Of a DNA stretch of 64,000 nt, positions 15,755 to 24,388 are shown in pieces. Source of the stretch: Symbiobacterium terraclitae (GTDB lineage Bacteria; Bacillota; Sulfobacillia; Symbiobacteriales; Symbiobacteriaceae); assembly GCF_017874315.1 (NCBI RefSeq), contig NZ_JAGGLG010000003.1:116332-180331 (forward strand), given 5' to 3'. Within the stretch, counting starts at the first letter, position 1, and the number at the start of each line of letters is the position of its first letter. The translations under genes and the position numbers were made by a program. The notes under the pieces are model-generated. The model was not told where the DNA came from, searched no databases, and saw nothing but the letters and a program-made list of their open reading frames with translations.

Positions 15755-16462
15755 CTAGGACGGCGGCGGGGTGACCTCCTGCTCCACGGCCGCCAGCCTC
15801 CCCTGCAGCCCCAGGTCAGGCCCTTCCCCCGGAGAGCCTGCCGCCTCGGCGGCCGCCCGCCGCATCGCCCGGTCGACGGCCGCCTCCACCAGGGCCGGGA
15901 GCCGGCGGGCGAGGACCATCTCCACGACCCGCTCGACGTCCCGCGGCGTGGCGGCGTCGAAGTCCCGCTTCAGGATGACGCTGATGCCGCCGGCCTGCTC
16001 GATCCAGGCCTCCTTGACCTCCGACACGTCCTCCACCTCCCTGTGGCGGAGGGCGGTCATGAGGTCTGCCATGGAGACTCGCTCCTTCAGAAGGTTTCGC
16101 CGCAGAACCCGCCCGTCCTTCACCAGCAGGGTCGGAAGGCCTTCCGTCAGCCGCTCGAAGCCCTTCCAGTGCAGGTTGATCGTGGTGAGAAGCACGTGCA
16201 GCCCGCCGATGAGGGCCACGGGGATGAGGCCGTGCAGGAAGTCGACGTCCAGCTCGCCGATGGGGATGGCCGCGACCTCGCCGATGATGATGACCATGGC
16301 CAGGTCGTACGGGGCCAGGTTGGCGATGGACCGCTTGCCGGTCCAGCGGACGACGACCATGACGAAGACGAAGGTCAGAAGTGTCCGCACGACCAGTACG
16401 GGGATGTGCTGGAAGACCTCCTTCGCCCAGTCGGATGTGAAAATCTGCGCCAGGGTGAGCAC
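15755..16462 (-). CDS. DUF421 (YetF-like) membrane protein
   Basis: DUF421 proteins of Bacillales and Clostridia have two or three N-terminal membrane helices and a cytoplasmic domain; several affect spores. This 235-residue copy has helices around VLVVRTLLTFVFVMVVVRW and LIPVALIGGLHVLLTTINLH. Family motifs follow: GKRSIANLAPYDLAMVIIIG, LTEGLPTLLVKDGRVLRRNL and RVSMADLMTALRHREVEDVS. The C-terminus is a charged Ala/Glu-rich extension. Start GTG 16462 is the best fit with AAAGGAG and GAGG upstream, though the spacing is not ideal. It lies just downstream of an ABC-F gene on the same strand (58 nt). Confidence 0.87.
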   Translation of the reverse strand: MLTLAQIFTSDWAKEVFQHIPVLVVRTLLTFVFVMVVVRWTGKRSIANLAPYDLAMVIIIGEVAAIPIGELDVDFLHGLIPVALIGGLHVLLTTINLHWKGFERLTEGLPTLLVKDGRVLRRNLLKERVSMADLMTALRHREVEDVSEVKEAWIEQAGGISVILKRDFDAATPRDVERVVEMVLARRLPALVEAAVDRAMRRAAAEAAGSPGEGPDLGLQGRLAAVEQEVTPPPS

Positions 16463-16520
16463 CCTCGGTTCGTCGCTCCTTTCTCGGCCCCGCAGGGCCA
16501 CCCCCTTAGGATGCCCAACC

Positions 16521-18479
16521 CTATCCGCCGATGGCCTCGGCCAGCGCCTCCCATTCCACGTAAAGCCGCTCCAGCTCCGCCTGGACGGCGTTGTACTCGG
16601 CGACGGCCTCCCGGCCGGCCGCGGTCCTGTAGATGTCCGGATCGGCCATGCGCGCCTCCAGCTCGGCCTTCCGCTCCTCCAGCCGGTGGATGGACGCCTC
16701 CAGCCGGCGCGCTGCCTCCATCGCCTTGCGCTCCTCCTTGCGGGAGCGACCGGCCTGCTGGCGGGCGTCCGTCCGGGCCGGCGCCGGGTCAGGCCGGCCC
16801 TTCTCCGCAGCGCCGGCCATCCCCTGTCCGGTCCGCCCGGCGGCCTCAGCCGCCTGCGCGGCCAGGAGCGCCAGCCGCTCCTTCTCCTCCCGGTAGGCGG
16901 TGTAGTTGCCCTCGTAGACGCCCACACCCTCGGGCAGTCCGAACTCCCAGATGTGCGTGGCCACCTGGTCGACGAAGAAGCGGTCGTGGGAGACGAAGAT
17001 CAGGGTGCCCGGGTAGGCGCGCAGCGCTTCCTCCAGCACCTGCTTGGACTCCAGGTCCAGATGGTTGGTGGGCTCGTCCAAGAGCAGAACGTTGGCGCCG
17101 CTCACCATCAGCTTCGCAAGGATCAGCCGGTTCCGCTCGCCGCCAGAGCAGTCGGCGATGCGCTTGTGGGCGTCCTCGCCGGAGAAGAGGAACTGGCCCA
17201 GCAGCGAGTGCGCGTCGAACCGGGTGAAGCCGGGCAGCTCCATGATCTCCTCCAGGCAGGTGCGGCTGTAGTCCAGGGCGTCCAGGTCCTGGCTGAAGTA
17301 GCCCCGCTGCACGCCCACGCCCCAGCGGTAGGAGCCGGCGCTCGGCTGCAGCAGCCCGTGGATGATCTTCAGGAAGGTGGTCTTGCCGGAGCCGTTGGGC
17401 CCGACCAGGGCCACCCGGTCGCCCTTGTGGAGGGCGAGATCGACATTCCGGAAGACCGTGCGGTCGCCGAAGGACTTGGCCAGCCCCTCTACCTTCAGCA
17501 CGTCGTCGCCCGACTCGTAGTCCACGTCGAAGGTGAGCTTCATCGTGCGCTGCCGCACCTGCGGCCGCTCCATCAGCTCCATCTTCTCCAGCTGCCGCTT
17601 GCGGGACATCGCCTGGCCCTTGCGGTTGGCGTTGCTCCGCCACTTCTCGTAGAAGGTGCGCAGCCGCTCCGCCTCCTGCTGCTGGCGCTCGTAGGCGCTG
17701 AGCAGCGCCTCCTGCCGGCGCTTCTTCTCCTCCAGGTAGTAGGAGTAGTTGCCGTGGTACATGTCGGACGTGTTGCTGGCCAGCTCCAGCGTGCGGCTGA
17801 TCACCCGGTCGAGGAAGTACCGGTCGTGGGAGACCAGGATCGCCGCGGACTTCATCTGCCGGAAGTGGCCCTCCAGCCACTCCACCGCCTGCAGGTCCAG
17901 GTGGTTGGTGGGCTCGTCCAGCAGCATCAGGTCGGGCTCCTCCAGCAGCAGCTTGGCGAGGCCCAGGCGGACCTTCTGGCCGCCGGAGAGGACCTCCACC
18001 GGCTTCTCCAGGTCGCCCTCGTCGAAGCCCAGACCGAAGAGCACCGCCCGCACCCGGGCGGGCGCGTCGTAGGCGCCCGCCCCCTCGTAGAGGGCGGTCA
18101 CCCGGGTGTACTCGTCCATGATGGCCTGCAGGGCCTCCTCCGACTCCGCCTCGCCCATGCACGCCTCCAGCCTCCGAAGGTCGCGCTCCCACTTCTCCAG
18201 GTGGCCGAGCACGGACCGGGCCTCCTCGAAGACCGTGCGGCCGGGCGTGAACTCGGGGTCCTGGCTCAGGTAGCCGATGCGGGTGCCGGAGGGCACGATG
18301 ATCTGCCCGCTGTCGTACTCCATGCGGCCCATCAGGATCTTGAGCAGCGTCGTCTTGCCGCTGCCGTTGCGGCCGACGAGGGCCATCTTCTCGCCCTCGT
18401 TGAGGAGGAATGAAACATCCTTGAAGAGCAGGTCGATTCCCCAGTATTTGGAGAGCCCCTGCACGGTGAGAATGGCCAT
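16521..18479 (-). CDS. ABC-F family ATPase with C-terminal coiled coil
   Basis: ABC-F proteins are soluble twin ATPases that bind the ribosomal E site and relieve stalling or antibiotic block. This 652-residue protein has two ABC domains: Walker A VGRNGSGKTTLLK and VGPNGSGKTTFLK, signatures VLSGGQKVRLGLAKLL and CSGGERNRLILAKLM, Walker B LLDEPTNHLDL twice. The inter-domain P-site tether is at about 230-310 and a C-terminal coiled coil at about 570-650 is of the Uup/YfmR type. ATG 18479 has AAGGAG 10 nt upstream. Its 395-nt leader has a 13-codon ORF and an intrinsic terminator, so expression is probably set by attenuation. Confidence 0.93.
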   Translation of the reverse strand: MAILTVQGLSKYWGIDLLFKDVSFLLNEGEKMALVGRNGSGKTTLLKILMGRMEYDSGQIIVPSGTRIGYLSQDPEFTPGRTVFEEARSVLGHLEKWERDLRRLEACMGEAESEEALQAIMDEYTRVTALYEGAGAYDAPARVRAVLFGLGFDEGDLEKPVEVLSGGQKVRLGLAKLLLEEPDLMLLDEPTNHLDLQAVEWLEGHFRQMKSAAILVSHDRYFLDRVISRTLELASNTSDMYHGNYSYYLEEKKRRQEALLSAYERQQQEAERLRTFYEKWRSNANRKGQAMSRKRQLEKMELMERPQVRQRTMKLTFDVDYESGDDVLKVEGLAKSFGDRTVFRNVDLALHKGDRVALVGPNGSGKTTFLKIIHGLLQPSAGSYRWGVGVQRGYFSQDLDALDYSRTCLEEIMELPGFTRFDAHSLLGQFLFSGEDAHKRIADCSGGERNRLILAKLMVSGANVLLLDEPTNHLDLESKQVLEEALRAYPGTLIFVSHDRFFVDQVATHIWEFGLPEGVGVYEGNYTAYREEKERLALLAAQAAEAAGRTGQGMAGAAEKGRPDPAPARTDARQQAGRSRKEERKAMEAARRLEASIHRLEERKAELEARMADPDIYRTAAGREAVAEYNAVQAELERLYVEWEALAEAIGG

Positions 18480-18671
18480 AGGTAGATCGCTCCTTCCGTC
18501 GTCCCCGCTGAGGGTGGATGTGGTTCAGGGGGACGGCAGGCGGGGACGTGTGAGGCGGGGGCGATGGTACGGACTGGACGTGGGGCGAGTGCGGCGCGCC
18601 GCGCGTGAGGGCGCTTCCCGTGGCAGACGGCTCCGCAACGCCATCCGGACGGACGGCTGCGCAGGCCGCAC

Positions 18672-18711
18672 AAACACGCAAAAGCCGCGGGTAAGACCTC
18701 TTACCGCGGCT
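18672..18711 (-). terminator. attenuator in the ABC-F leader
   Basis: On the minus strand a 13-bp stem (AGCCGCGGTAAGA with TCTTACCCGCGGCT, one bulge) is followed by TTTTGCGTGTTTG. It sits inside the leader, between the 13-codon ORF and the ABC-F start. The upstream leader segment GGGCGGTAAG (near 18739) could pair with the 3' arm and break the terminator. Confidence 0.8.
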
Positions 18712-18800
18712 CAGATACGCCCGGTGGCGAGGCTTACCGCCCTGTGTGCCAGTCAATGTCCCGTCCTGCCGTCAAAAGGGCACACTGCCCCCTTGGTGCT

Positions 18801-18842
18801 CTACGCGCGTACGGCACAGACCGGGCTGACCAGCAGCATCAT
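18801..18842 (-). CDS. leader peptide upstream of ABC-F gene (13 residues)
   Basis: ATG 18842 is preceded by GGAGGAGAGGAG. The encoded peptide is MMLLVSPVCAVRA, stopping at TAG 18801. It lies 30 nt after the predicted transcription start and 90 nt before the intrinsic terminator. Leader peptides of this kind control several antibiotic-resistance ABC-F genes (VmlR of Bacillus subtilis, Lmo0919 of Listeria): ribosome stalling on the leader prevents termination. That this one does so is inference from layout. Confidence 0.75.
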   Translation of the reverse strand: MMLLVSPVCAVRA

Positions 18843-18880
18843 GGCGGTCTCCTCTCCTCCAGTTCACACAGCTTGCCTCC

Positions 18881-18926
18881 ATGATATGCCGCCCGGGCAA
18901 CTCCTGTCAAGGCGGCCCGGGCGGCA
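18881..18926 (-). promoter_or_regulatory. ABC-F promoter flanked by inverted repeat
   Basis: TTGACA (18905-18910) and TATCAT (18881-18886) are 18 nt apart on the minus strand. A perfect 11-bp inverted repeat, TGCCGCCCGGG at 18887-18897 and its complement at 18916-18926, flanks the -35 hexamer. It could be a repressor site, or the terminator stem of the exporter operon that ends at 18932. Confidence 0.75.
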
Positions 18927-18931
18927 CGGGT

Positions 18932-19819
18932 TCACGAGACGTAGCTGATGAAAATCTCCTCGAGGCTCTGATCGAAAACCTGGACGCCCGTCACCCCGGG
19001 CAGGGCCCGGAAGGCCCGCTCCAGCGCCTCCCGCTCCCCGCTCGCGTAGAGCAGCCAGCCACCGGCCTCCCGCACCGCACGGCGCACGCCCTGCACACCG
19101 CGCAGGGCTTCCTCGGCCACCGGTCCGGCCACCCGCACCCGCTTCTCCCGCTCCTTCAGGTCATCCAGCCCGTCTGCGACGACGAGCCGGCCGCCCACGA
19201 GGATCGCGACCCGGTCGGCCAGCCGCTCGATCTGGTACAGATCGTGGCTGCTGAGGAAGACCGTGCAGCCCGTCTCCAGGCTGTCGGCCAGCAGCACCTG
19301 CAGGTACTGGTGCCGGTTCAGCGGGTCCAGGCCCAGCGTGGGCTCGTCCAGGATCAGCAACTCGGGGCCGCCGCCCATCACCAGGGTCAGGGACAGCTGC
19401 GCACGCATGCCGGTGGACATGTGCCGCACCGGCAGGGTGTCGGGCAGTTCGAACAGGTCCAGGTAGCGCCGCGCCGTCCGGTCGTCCCAGCGCGGGTGCA
19501 GCCCGCGGCAGAGGGCGAACAGATCCCGCGCCGTCATGCCCTCCGGCAGCGCCTGAGCCTGCGACACGTACCCGATGCGCGGCTTGAGGGAGAGCGGCGG
19601 GTAGCCCGGTCCCAGGGGCTCGCCGAGGACCTCGCCGCCGCCGGCGTCCGGTCGGATCAGACCCATGAGGCAGCGCATCAGGGTCGTCTTGCCCGCCCCG
19701 TTGGGTCCGAGCACGGCGAAGAAGGAGCCCCGGGGCACCGCCAGGTCGACGGCCGACAGGGCGGTCTTCGGACCGTACCGCTTGGTCAGGCCTGCCACGC
19801 GAATCGCCCACTCACTCAC
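18932..19819 (-). CDS. ABC transporter ATP-binding protein (YtrB-like)
   Basis: ATPase of an ABC-2 type exporter, 295 residues. Walker A is LGPNGAGKTTLMRCL, the Q-loop YVSQAQALPEGM, signature MSTGMRAQLSLTLVM, Walker B ELLILDEPTLGLDPL and H-loop LSSHDLYQIERLAD. The signature is STGMR rather than LSGGQ, as in other YtrB/EcsA-type exporters. GTG 19819 overlaps the stop of the GntR gene by 8 nt, so it is translationally coupled. It is the last gene of the operon running from 22716; two permeases and another ATPase lie upstream. Confidence 0.92.
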   Translation of the reverse strand: MSEWAIRVAGLTKRYGPKTALSAVDLAVPRGSFFAVLGPNGAGKTTLMRCLMGLIRPDAGGGEVLGEPLGPGYPPLSLKPRIGYVSQAQALPEGMTARDLFALCRGLHPRWDDRTARRYLDLFELPDTLPVRHMSTGMRAQLSLTLVMGGGPELLILDEPTLGLDPLNRHQYLQVLLADSLETGCTVFLSSHDLYQIERLADRVAILVGGRLVVADGLDDLKEREKRVRVAGPVAEEALRGVQGVRRAVREAGGWLLYASGEREALERAFRALPGVTGVQVFDQSLEEIFISYVS

Positions 19820-20207
19820 CGGACCGCCTCCTCTCCGCCGCCGCCAGGCGTTCGCGGAAGATCGCCAGGGCCTGCTCCGAGTCGATGCGCAGCCGGTATG
19901 CGTCCGCCGCCAGCCGGTCCGCCGCCTCCGCGAACTGCCGCAGCCGCTCGGCCTCGGGCACGGCCGGGTCGCGGTCGGCCACGAAGGTGCCGCGGCCCCT
20001 GGGCGTCTCGATGACCCCCTCGCGCTCCAGCTCCTGATACGCCTTGGCAACGGTATTGGGGTTGACCGCCAGCTCCACCGCAAGGTCGCGCACCGAGGGC
20101 AGGCGGTCGCCGGCCCTGAGCACGCCGGATGCCACCGCCTGCCGGACCTGCTCCACCAGCTGGCGGTAGATGGGCGTTCCACTGGCCGGGTCGATGTGGT
20201 ACCACAC
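19812..20207 (-). CDS. GntR family transcriptional regulator (YtrA type)
   Basis: A 131-residue repressor with an N-terminal winged helix: PIYRQLVEQVRQAVASGVL, GDRLPSVRDLAVELAVNPNT, VAKAYQELEREGVIETPRGR. The short C-terminal helical tail defines the YtrA subfamily, which usually controls the ABC exporter operon that encodes it. GTG 20207 has AGGAGG 7 nt upstream. It sits between permease and ATPase genes of the same operon, so autoregulation at the promoter near 22765 is likely. Confidence 0.93.
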   Translation of the reverse strand: MWYHIDPASGTPIYRQLVEQVRQAVASGVLRAGDRLPSVRDLAVELAVNPNTVAKAYQELEREGVIETPRGRGTFVADRDPAVPEAERLRQFAEAADRLAADAYRLRIDSEQALAIFRERLAAAERRRSGE

Positions 20208-20233
20208 GGGCCGCCCTCCTTCCGCCCCTCAGT

Positions 20234-21043
20234 TTACACGGCGATCTGCTTGCGTTGGAAGAGCCGGACCGCGAGGAACAGCAGCAGGAGGGAGCCGCCG
20301 CCGAGCAGCGCCAGGTCGCCCCAGGGCACCTCGCCCTGCATCACGATGGCCTGCACGTCGTAGAAGGAGAACGGCAGCGCCCCGCGCAGGGCCTTCAGGG
20401 CCCCGGTCGCGTCTCCCGTGGACATGTGGACGAATACCAGACCCAGCCCGACGCCGAGCGTCGCCCCGGTGCCGGGTCCGAAGTCGTCGATGAACAGGCT
20501 CACCACCAGCATCAGCCCGCCGACGAAGAGGTAGAGCAGAAGCGAGTTCGCCTCGGCCAGGGCGTACCGCCCGGGGTGCCCGGCCTCGCCGAGGGCGGCC
20601 AGCCCCAGCAGGATCCCGGCAAAGTGGCTGAGGTGCAGCACGGCCAGCGCGCCCAGCAGCACCATCCAGCGGGAGACCAGGAGCTGCGCCCGCGTGACGG
20701 GGAGCGAGAGCAGAAAGGCCATGGTGCGCCGGTCCATCTCCCGGGTGACCATGCCCGCCACGAAGAGGGCGGTGAAGATCACGTAGAGCAGCGAGAGCCA
20801 GTTGCCCAGCACGTAGCTCTGGATCCAGCCGTCCAGGTACGTCAGGCTCGCCCCGTCGGTGCCGATCAGGCCCTTGAGGGTGCCCGTCGCCGACCTCAGG
20901 AGGTCATCGAGGACGTCCAGCGCCCCGGAGTTCAGCACATACCGCCAGAGGGAGGTGGTGATGAAGCCGACGAACCCGAGCAGGACGGCCCAGGTGAGGA
21001 TCGAGGCGGCCTCAGCGCGCGCGTGTTGACGGATCAAGGTCAT
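20234..21043 (-). CDS. ABC-2 type exporter permease
   Basis: A 269-residue integral membrane protein with about six predicted helices, including LTWAVLLGFVGFITTSLW, LYVIFTALFVAGMVTREM and LALLGGGSLLLLFLAVRLF. MVTREMDRRTMAFLLSLPVT is the coupling motif of ABC-2 permeases and recurs in the adjacent permease. ATG 21043 has AGGAGG 8 nt upstream. It lies 12 nt downstream of the paralogous permease, and the pair probably forms the heterodimeric membrane part of the exporter. Confidence 0.88.
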   Translation of the reverse strand: MTLIRQHARAEAASILTWAVLLGFVGFITTSLWRYVLNSGALDVLDDLLRSATGTLKGLIGTDGASLTYLDGWIQSYVLGNWLSLLYVIFTALFVAGMVTREMDRRTMAFLLSLPVTRAQLLVSRWMVLLGALAVLHLSHFAGILLGLAALGEAGHPGRYALAEANSLLLYLFVGGLMLVVSLFIDDFGPGTGATLGVGLGLVFVHMSTGDATGALKALRGALPFSFYDVQAIVMQGEVPWGDLALLGGGSLLLLFLAVRLFQRKQIAV

Positions 21044-21055
21044 GTCCTGCACCTC

Positions 21056-21832
21056 CTAGGCCGGGAACTGCTTGCGCTTGAACGCCCAGAAGCTGATGGC
21101 CAGGCCCGCGGCCGCGGCCAGGGCCAGCACCAGGGCGTCGGCTGCGAAGGCCCCGGTGCGCAGGACGCGGGCGACGTCCACGTAGCTGAAGGGACTGAGT
21201 ACCCGGCCGGCCCGGCTCACCGTGGCGCCCTTCAGGACAAACTCCATCAGGTAGGCGAAAGCCACGGCGCCGAGGAAGAGCTTGACGCCCATGCTGTAGT
21301 CGTCCACCCACATGGAGGCCGCGAGGATCACGCAGCTGAAGGCGACGGCCAGGAGCCAGAGGTTGACCATGGCGGCCCCGAAGTGGCCCCAGCTGCCCTG
21401 ATACCCCTGTGCGGCCATGTCGAGGCGGAACGCCGCCCACACGGCCGCCACCATCAGGGTGAGGTTGACCAGCAGGACGGCCACGCGCGCCCCCAGCAGC
21501 CGCGTCCGCCCCACCGGCAGGGAGAGCAGGAAGTCGACCGTGCGCCGGTCCACCTCGCGGGTGACAACGGAGAGGGCGAGCAGGGCGCCGTAGAGGACGG
21601 GCACCAGCATCGTGCCCTTGCCCAGGGCAACCACCAGGTACTGGTCCACCGGGTCCATGCCCGCGAGGTCGCCGAGCAGGGCGAGCAGGGACGGCGGGAG
21701 CGAGCCGATCGAGTTGCTGTCGATGAAGGGTGCGGCCGACCGCGTCATGGCCAGCGCCAGCGCCACTCCTACGGCGAGCCAGATCAGCAGCCCCCTCAGC
21801 TGCACGGTGAAGAACTGGCGGAAGAGCGTCAC
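21056..21832 (-). CDS. ABC-2 type exporter permease
   Basis: A 258-residue membrane protein with about six helices (LLIWLAVGVALALAM, VLLVNLTLMVAAVWAAF, ALVLALAAAAGLAISFW). It shares VVTREVDRRTVDFLLSLPVG with the following permease, so the two are paralogues. GTG 21832 overlaps the stop of the upstream ATPase by 4 nt. Substrate unknown; YtrA-linked exporters are often induced by cell-wall antibiotics, but nothing here proves that. Confidence 0.88.
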   Translation of the reverse strand: MTLFRQFFTVQLRGLLIWLAVGVALALAMTRSAAPFIDSNSIGSLPPSLLALLGDLAGMDPVDQYLVVALGKGTMLVPVLYGALLALSVVTREVDRRTVDFLLSLPVGRTRLLGARVAVLLVNLTLMVAAVWAAFRLDMAAQGYQGSWGHFGAAMVNLWLLAVAFSCVILAASMWVDDYSMGVKLFLGAVAFAYLMEFVLKGATVSRAGRVLSPFSYVDVARVLRTGAFAADALVLALAAAAGLAISFWAFKRKQFPA

Positions 21833-22716
21833 CGGCCGCCACCCCCCTCGTAGAAGGCCCGGAAGACCTCCTCCAGCGGCGGGTCGGCCACCGTGAGGTC
21901 GACCAGGTCCTGGCCGGCCAGCGCCCCCACCAGGGGGGCGATGGGGCCGTGGAACGTGAACCGGACCGTGCGTCCGTGCACCTCCAGGGCGCGCACGCCA
22001 GGCGTCGCCGCAAGGTCGGGGACGGCGGCGCGGAACTCGGCCGCCACGTGCTTCACCCGCTGCTTCTTCAGGTGCTCCACCTGGTCGACGGCGACGATCT
22101 GCCCGTCCCGGATGATGGCGACCCGGTCGCAGAGGGCCTCCACCTCCGAGAGCACGTGCGACGACATGAAGACCGTCTTGCCCCGGGCCTTCTCCTCCCG
22201 GATCAGGGATGCGAAGGCCTCCTGGACCAGCGGGTCCAGGCCCGTGGTGGGCTCGTCGAGGATGATCAGCTCGGGGTCGTGCGCCAGGGCGATCAGCAGG
22301 GCGACCTTCTGCTTGTTGCCGCGGGAGAGCGTCTTCATCCGGCGCCTCAGGTCGACCTCCAGCCGGTCCGCCAGGTAGGCGACGCGGCTGCGGTCGCGTA
22401 CGCCCCGCACGGCCAGGGCGAAGTCGACGTTCTGCTGGCCCGTGAGGAACTCGTAGAGTGCGGGGTCCGAGGGAAGGTAGCCCACGCGGGCGCGCACGCT
22501 GCGGCTCTGGGCCACGGCGTCAAGCCCGAGGACGTGCGCCCGGCCCGCCTGGGGCCGCAGGAAGCCCAGCAGGGTCCGGATCAGCGTCGTCTTGCCCGCT
22601 CCGTTGGGGCCGAGGAAGCCGAACACCTCTCCCTGGCTCACCGCCAGGTCGATGTTCCGGACGCCCCGGCCGTTGCGGTACAGCCGGGTCAGGCCCTCCA
22701 CCTGAATCGCCTGCAT
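21829..22716 (-). CDS. ABC transporter ATP-binding protein
   Basis: First gene of the exporter operon, 295 residues. Walker A LGPNGAGKTTLIRTLL, Q-loop YLPSDPALYEFLTGQQN, signature TLSRGNKQKVALLIALAH (SRGNK variant usual in BcrA/CcmA-like exporters), Walker B ELIILDEPTTGLDPL, H-loop MSSHVLSEVEAL. ATG 22716 with GGAGG 9 nt upstream. The operon thus encodes two different ATPases and two permeases, either two transporters or one heteromeric one. Confidence 0.93.
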   Translation of the reverse strand: MQAIQVEGLTRLYRNGRGVRNIDLAVSQGEVFGFLGPNGAGKTTLIRTLLGFLRPQAGRAHVLGLDAVAQSRSVRARVGYLPSDPALYEFLTGQQNVDFALAVRGVRDRSRVAYLADRLEVDLRRRMKTLSRGNKQKVALLIALAHDPELIILDEPTTGLDPLVQEAFASLIREEKARGKTVFMSSHVLSEVEALCDRVAIIRDGQIVAVDQVEHLKKQRVKHVAAEFRAAVPDLAATPGVRALEVHGRTVRFTFHGPIAPLVGALAGQDLVDLTVADPPLEEVFRAFYEGGGGR

Positions 22717-22740
22717 CAGCCGTCGCCTCCAGTGCAGAAT

Positions 22741-22788
22741 GTACGTGTGTACTACAACAATAATACACCAGCACACCTGGCGGGTCAA
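22741..22788 (-). promoter_or_regulatory. promoter and candidate GntR operator of the exporter operon
   Basis: TTGACC (22783-22788), 17 nt, TATTAT (22760-22765) on the minus strand. Just downstream, 22741-22752 reads GTACGTGTGTAC on the plus strand, two GTAC elements around GTGT, next to the start point. This is the natural place for the YtrA-type regulator encoded in the operon to bind. Confidence 0.75.
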
Positions 22789-23059
22789 CCGAGTCCACAC
22801 GCCCGCCGCTGCTGTTGCATCTTCCAATACTTCTTGGTATTCTGTGATGAATAGGTGTGTTTTCTTGCAGACATCCCCGGAGGGAGCGAGCCCGTCGCCC
22901 TTGGTCGCGGCCGATCCCCCTCATTATGGTCTGCGCCGCGGCGTTCAACTGCCGCGGCTGAATCGACTGGGTACACCCGATGCTGGGGTCGTTGCGGGGC
23001 GCCGACGCGCATGGCCGCAGGACGCTCCGACCACCCCGACGGAAAGGAGGCAGCAGAAG

Positions 23060-23941
23060 ATGACCCAGGAGATACACCCCGAGACACGGCTGGGCCCGGT
23101 CCACCTGACGGTGAGCGCACTGGACCGCCTGACCGACTTCTACCAGCAGGCGCTGGGGCTGCAGGTCCACTGGCGGTCCGGCGGGAGGGCGGGGCTCGGC
23201 GCCGGCGGTGAGGACCTGCTGGTGCTCTACGAGGCGCCCGGCGCAAGGCGGGCGCCTCGCACCACGGGCCTCTACCACTTCGCCCTGCTCCTGCCCGACA
23301 GAAGGGAACTGGCGCGGGCGATCGTCCGCCTCGCCCAGCTGAAGGTGCCGCAGGCGCCCACCGACCACCTGATGACCGAGACCACTTACCTCTCCGACCC
23401 CGAGGGGAACGGAATCGAGCTCTACGTCGATACCCCCGAGGACGGCTGGTTCGGCCAGGAGAACGGCCGCTTCGTCGCCCGCGACAAGGACGGCCTGCTG
23501 CGATCCGGCCGGGATCCGCTGGACCTGGACGAGCTCTTCACCCACCTCCAGCCCGGCGACCGGTTCGACACGCCCATGCACCCGGCGACGCGCGTCGGCC
23601 ACATCCACCTGCACGTGGCCGACATCGGGGAGGCGATGCGGTTCTACCACGGCGTGCTCGGCTTCGGCGTGCAGATCGAGGACGAGACGATGGGCTTCGT
23701 CTCCGCCGGCGGCTACCACCACCACATCGGCTTCAACACGTGGCTGGGCCATGGTGCGCCCCCGCCGCCGCCCGGCGCGCGCGGGCTGCGCCACTACACG
23801 GTCGTGGTGCCCCACCGGGACGAACTGGACCGACTGGGGGCGCAGGTCCGCACGGCCGGGCTGCCGGTGGAGCAGCGCCCCGACGGGCTGATGGTCGCCG
23901 ACCCGTCGCAGAACCGCCTGCTGCTCACGGTGCAGCAGTAG
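23060..23941 (+). CDS. VOC family protein (catechol 2,3-dioxygenase/CatE-like)
   Basis: A 293-residue protein with four betaalphabetabetabeta modules of the vicinal-oxygen-chelate fold. Module one starts LGPVHLTVSALDRLTDFYQQ and ends with YLSDPEGNGIELYVD. Module three starts RVGHIHLHVADIGEAMRFYH, and GGYHHHIGFNTWLG precedes the C-terminal module. The His/His/Glu metal ligands of type I extradiol enzymes are plausibly the H in GPVHL or VGHIH, the H in YHHHIG and a C-terminal Glu; the last is not obvious here, so activity is uncertain. ATG 23060 with AAAGGAGG 9 nt upstream. It is a single plus-strand gene, ended by the hairpin at 24019-24050. Confidence 0.88.
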   Translation: MTQEIHPETRLGPVHLTVSALDRLTDFYQQALGLQVHWRSGGRAGLGAGGEDLLVLYEAPGARRAPRTTGLYHFALLLPDRRELARAIVRLAQLKVPQAPTDHLMTETTYLSDPEGNGIELYVDTPEDGWFGQENGRFVARDKDGLLRSGRDPLDLDELFTHLQPGDRFDTPMHPATRVGHIHLHVADIGEAMRFYHGVLGFGVQIEDETMGFVSAGGYHHHIGFNTWLGHGAPPPPPGARGLRHYTVVVPHRDELDRLGAQVRTAGLPVEQRPDGLMVADPSQNRLLLTVQQ

Positions 23942-24018
23942 CGCTGCGGCAGGGGGCGGACGCTATGCTCAGCTTGCCCCGCGACATGCCGCCCGGATCG
24001 CCCTATCGGGAGAGATGC

Positions 24019-24055
24019 GAAGAGGGACGTGCACTTGCACGTCCCTCTTCGTCGT
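24019..24055 (+). terminator. terminator of the VOC gene
   Basis: A 15-bp perfect stem (GAAGAGGGACGTGCA with TGCACGTCCCTCTTC) has a 2-base apex between the arms, 78 nt past the VOC stop codon, and is followed by GTCGTCCC. The stem's 3' arm supplies the pyrimidine-rich stretch CCCTCTTC. Confidence 0.65.
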
Positions 24056-24269
24056 CCCGGTCGGCGCTTTCGCCCTTCGCTTCGCAAAGGGCTGCGTAGT
24101 GACAGCGTGCGGATGCATCACCCCGGATGGCTGAATGGTCGGCCCTCCCGGGCTGTGCTTCGCCAAGGGCCGCCGTGCCACCCCGTCTCCAATCGCGTGC
24201 ACCGAGCGAAGCGGCATTCCGAGCGGTCGGCCCTCTCGCCCTTTGCTTCGCAAAGGGCTGTCGGGCCAC

Positions 24270-24388
<119 letters not shown>

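Noticed and set aside
15771..18413. 880-codon open frame on the plus strand
   Set aside because: Antisense shadow of the DUF421 and ABC-F genes, which have strong family motifs on the minus strand.
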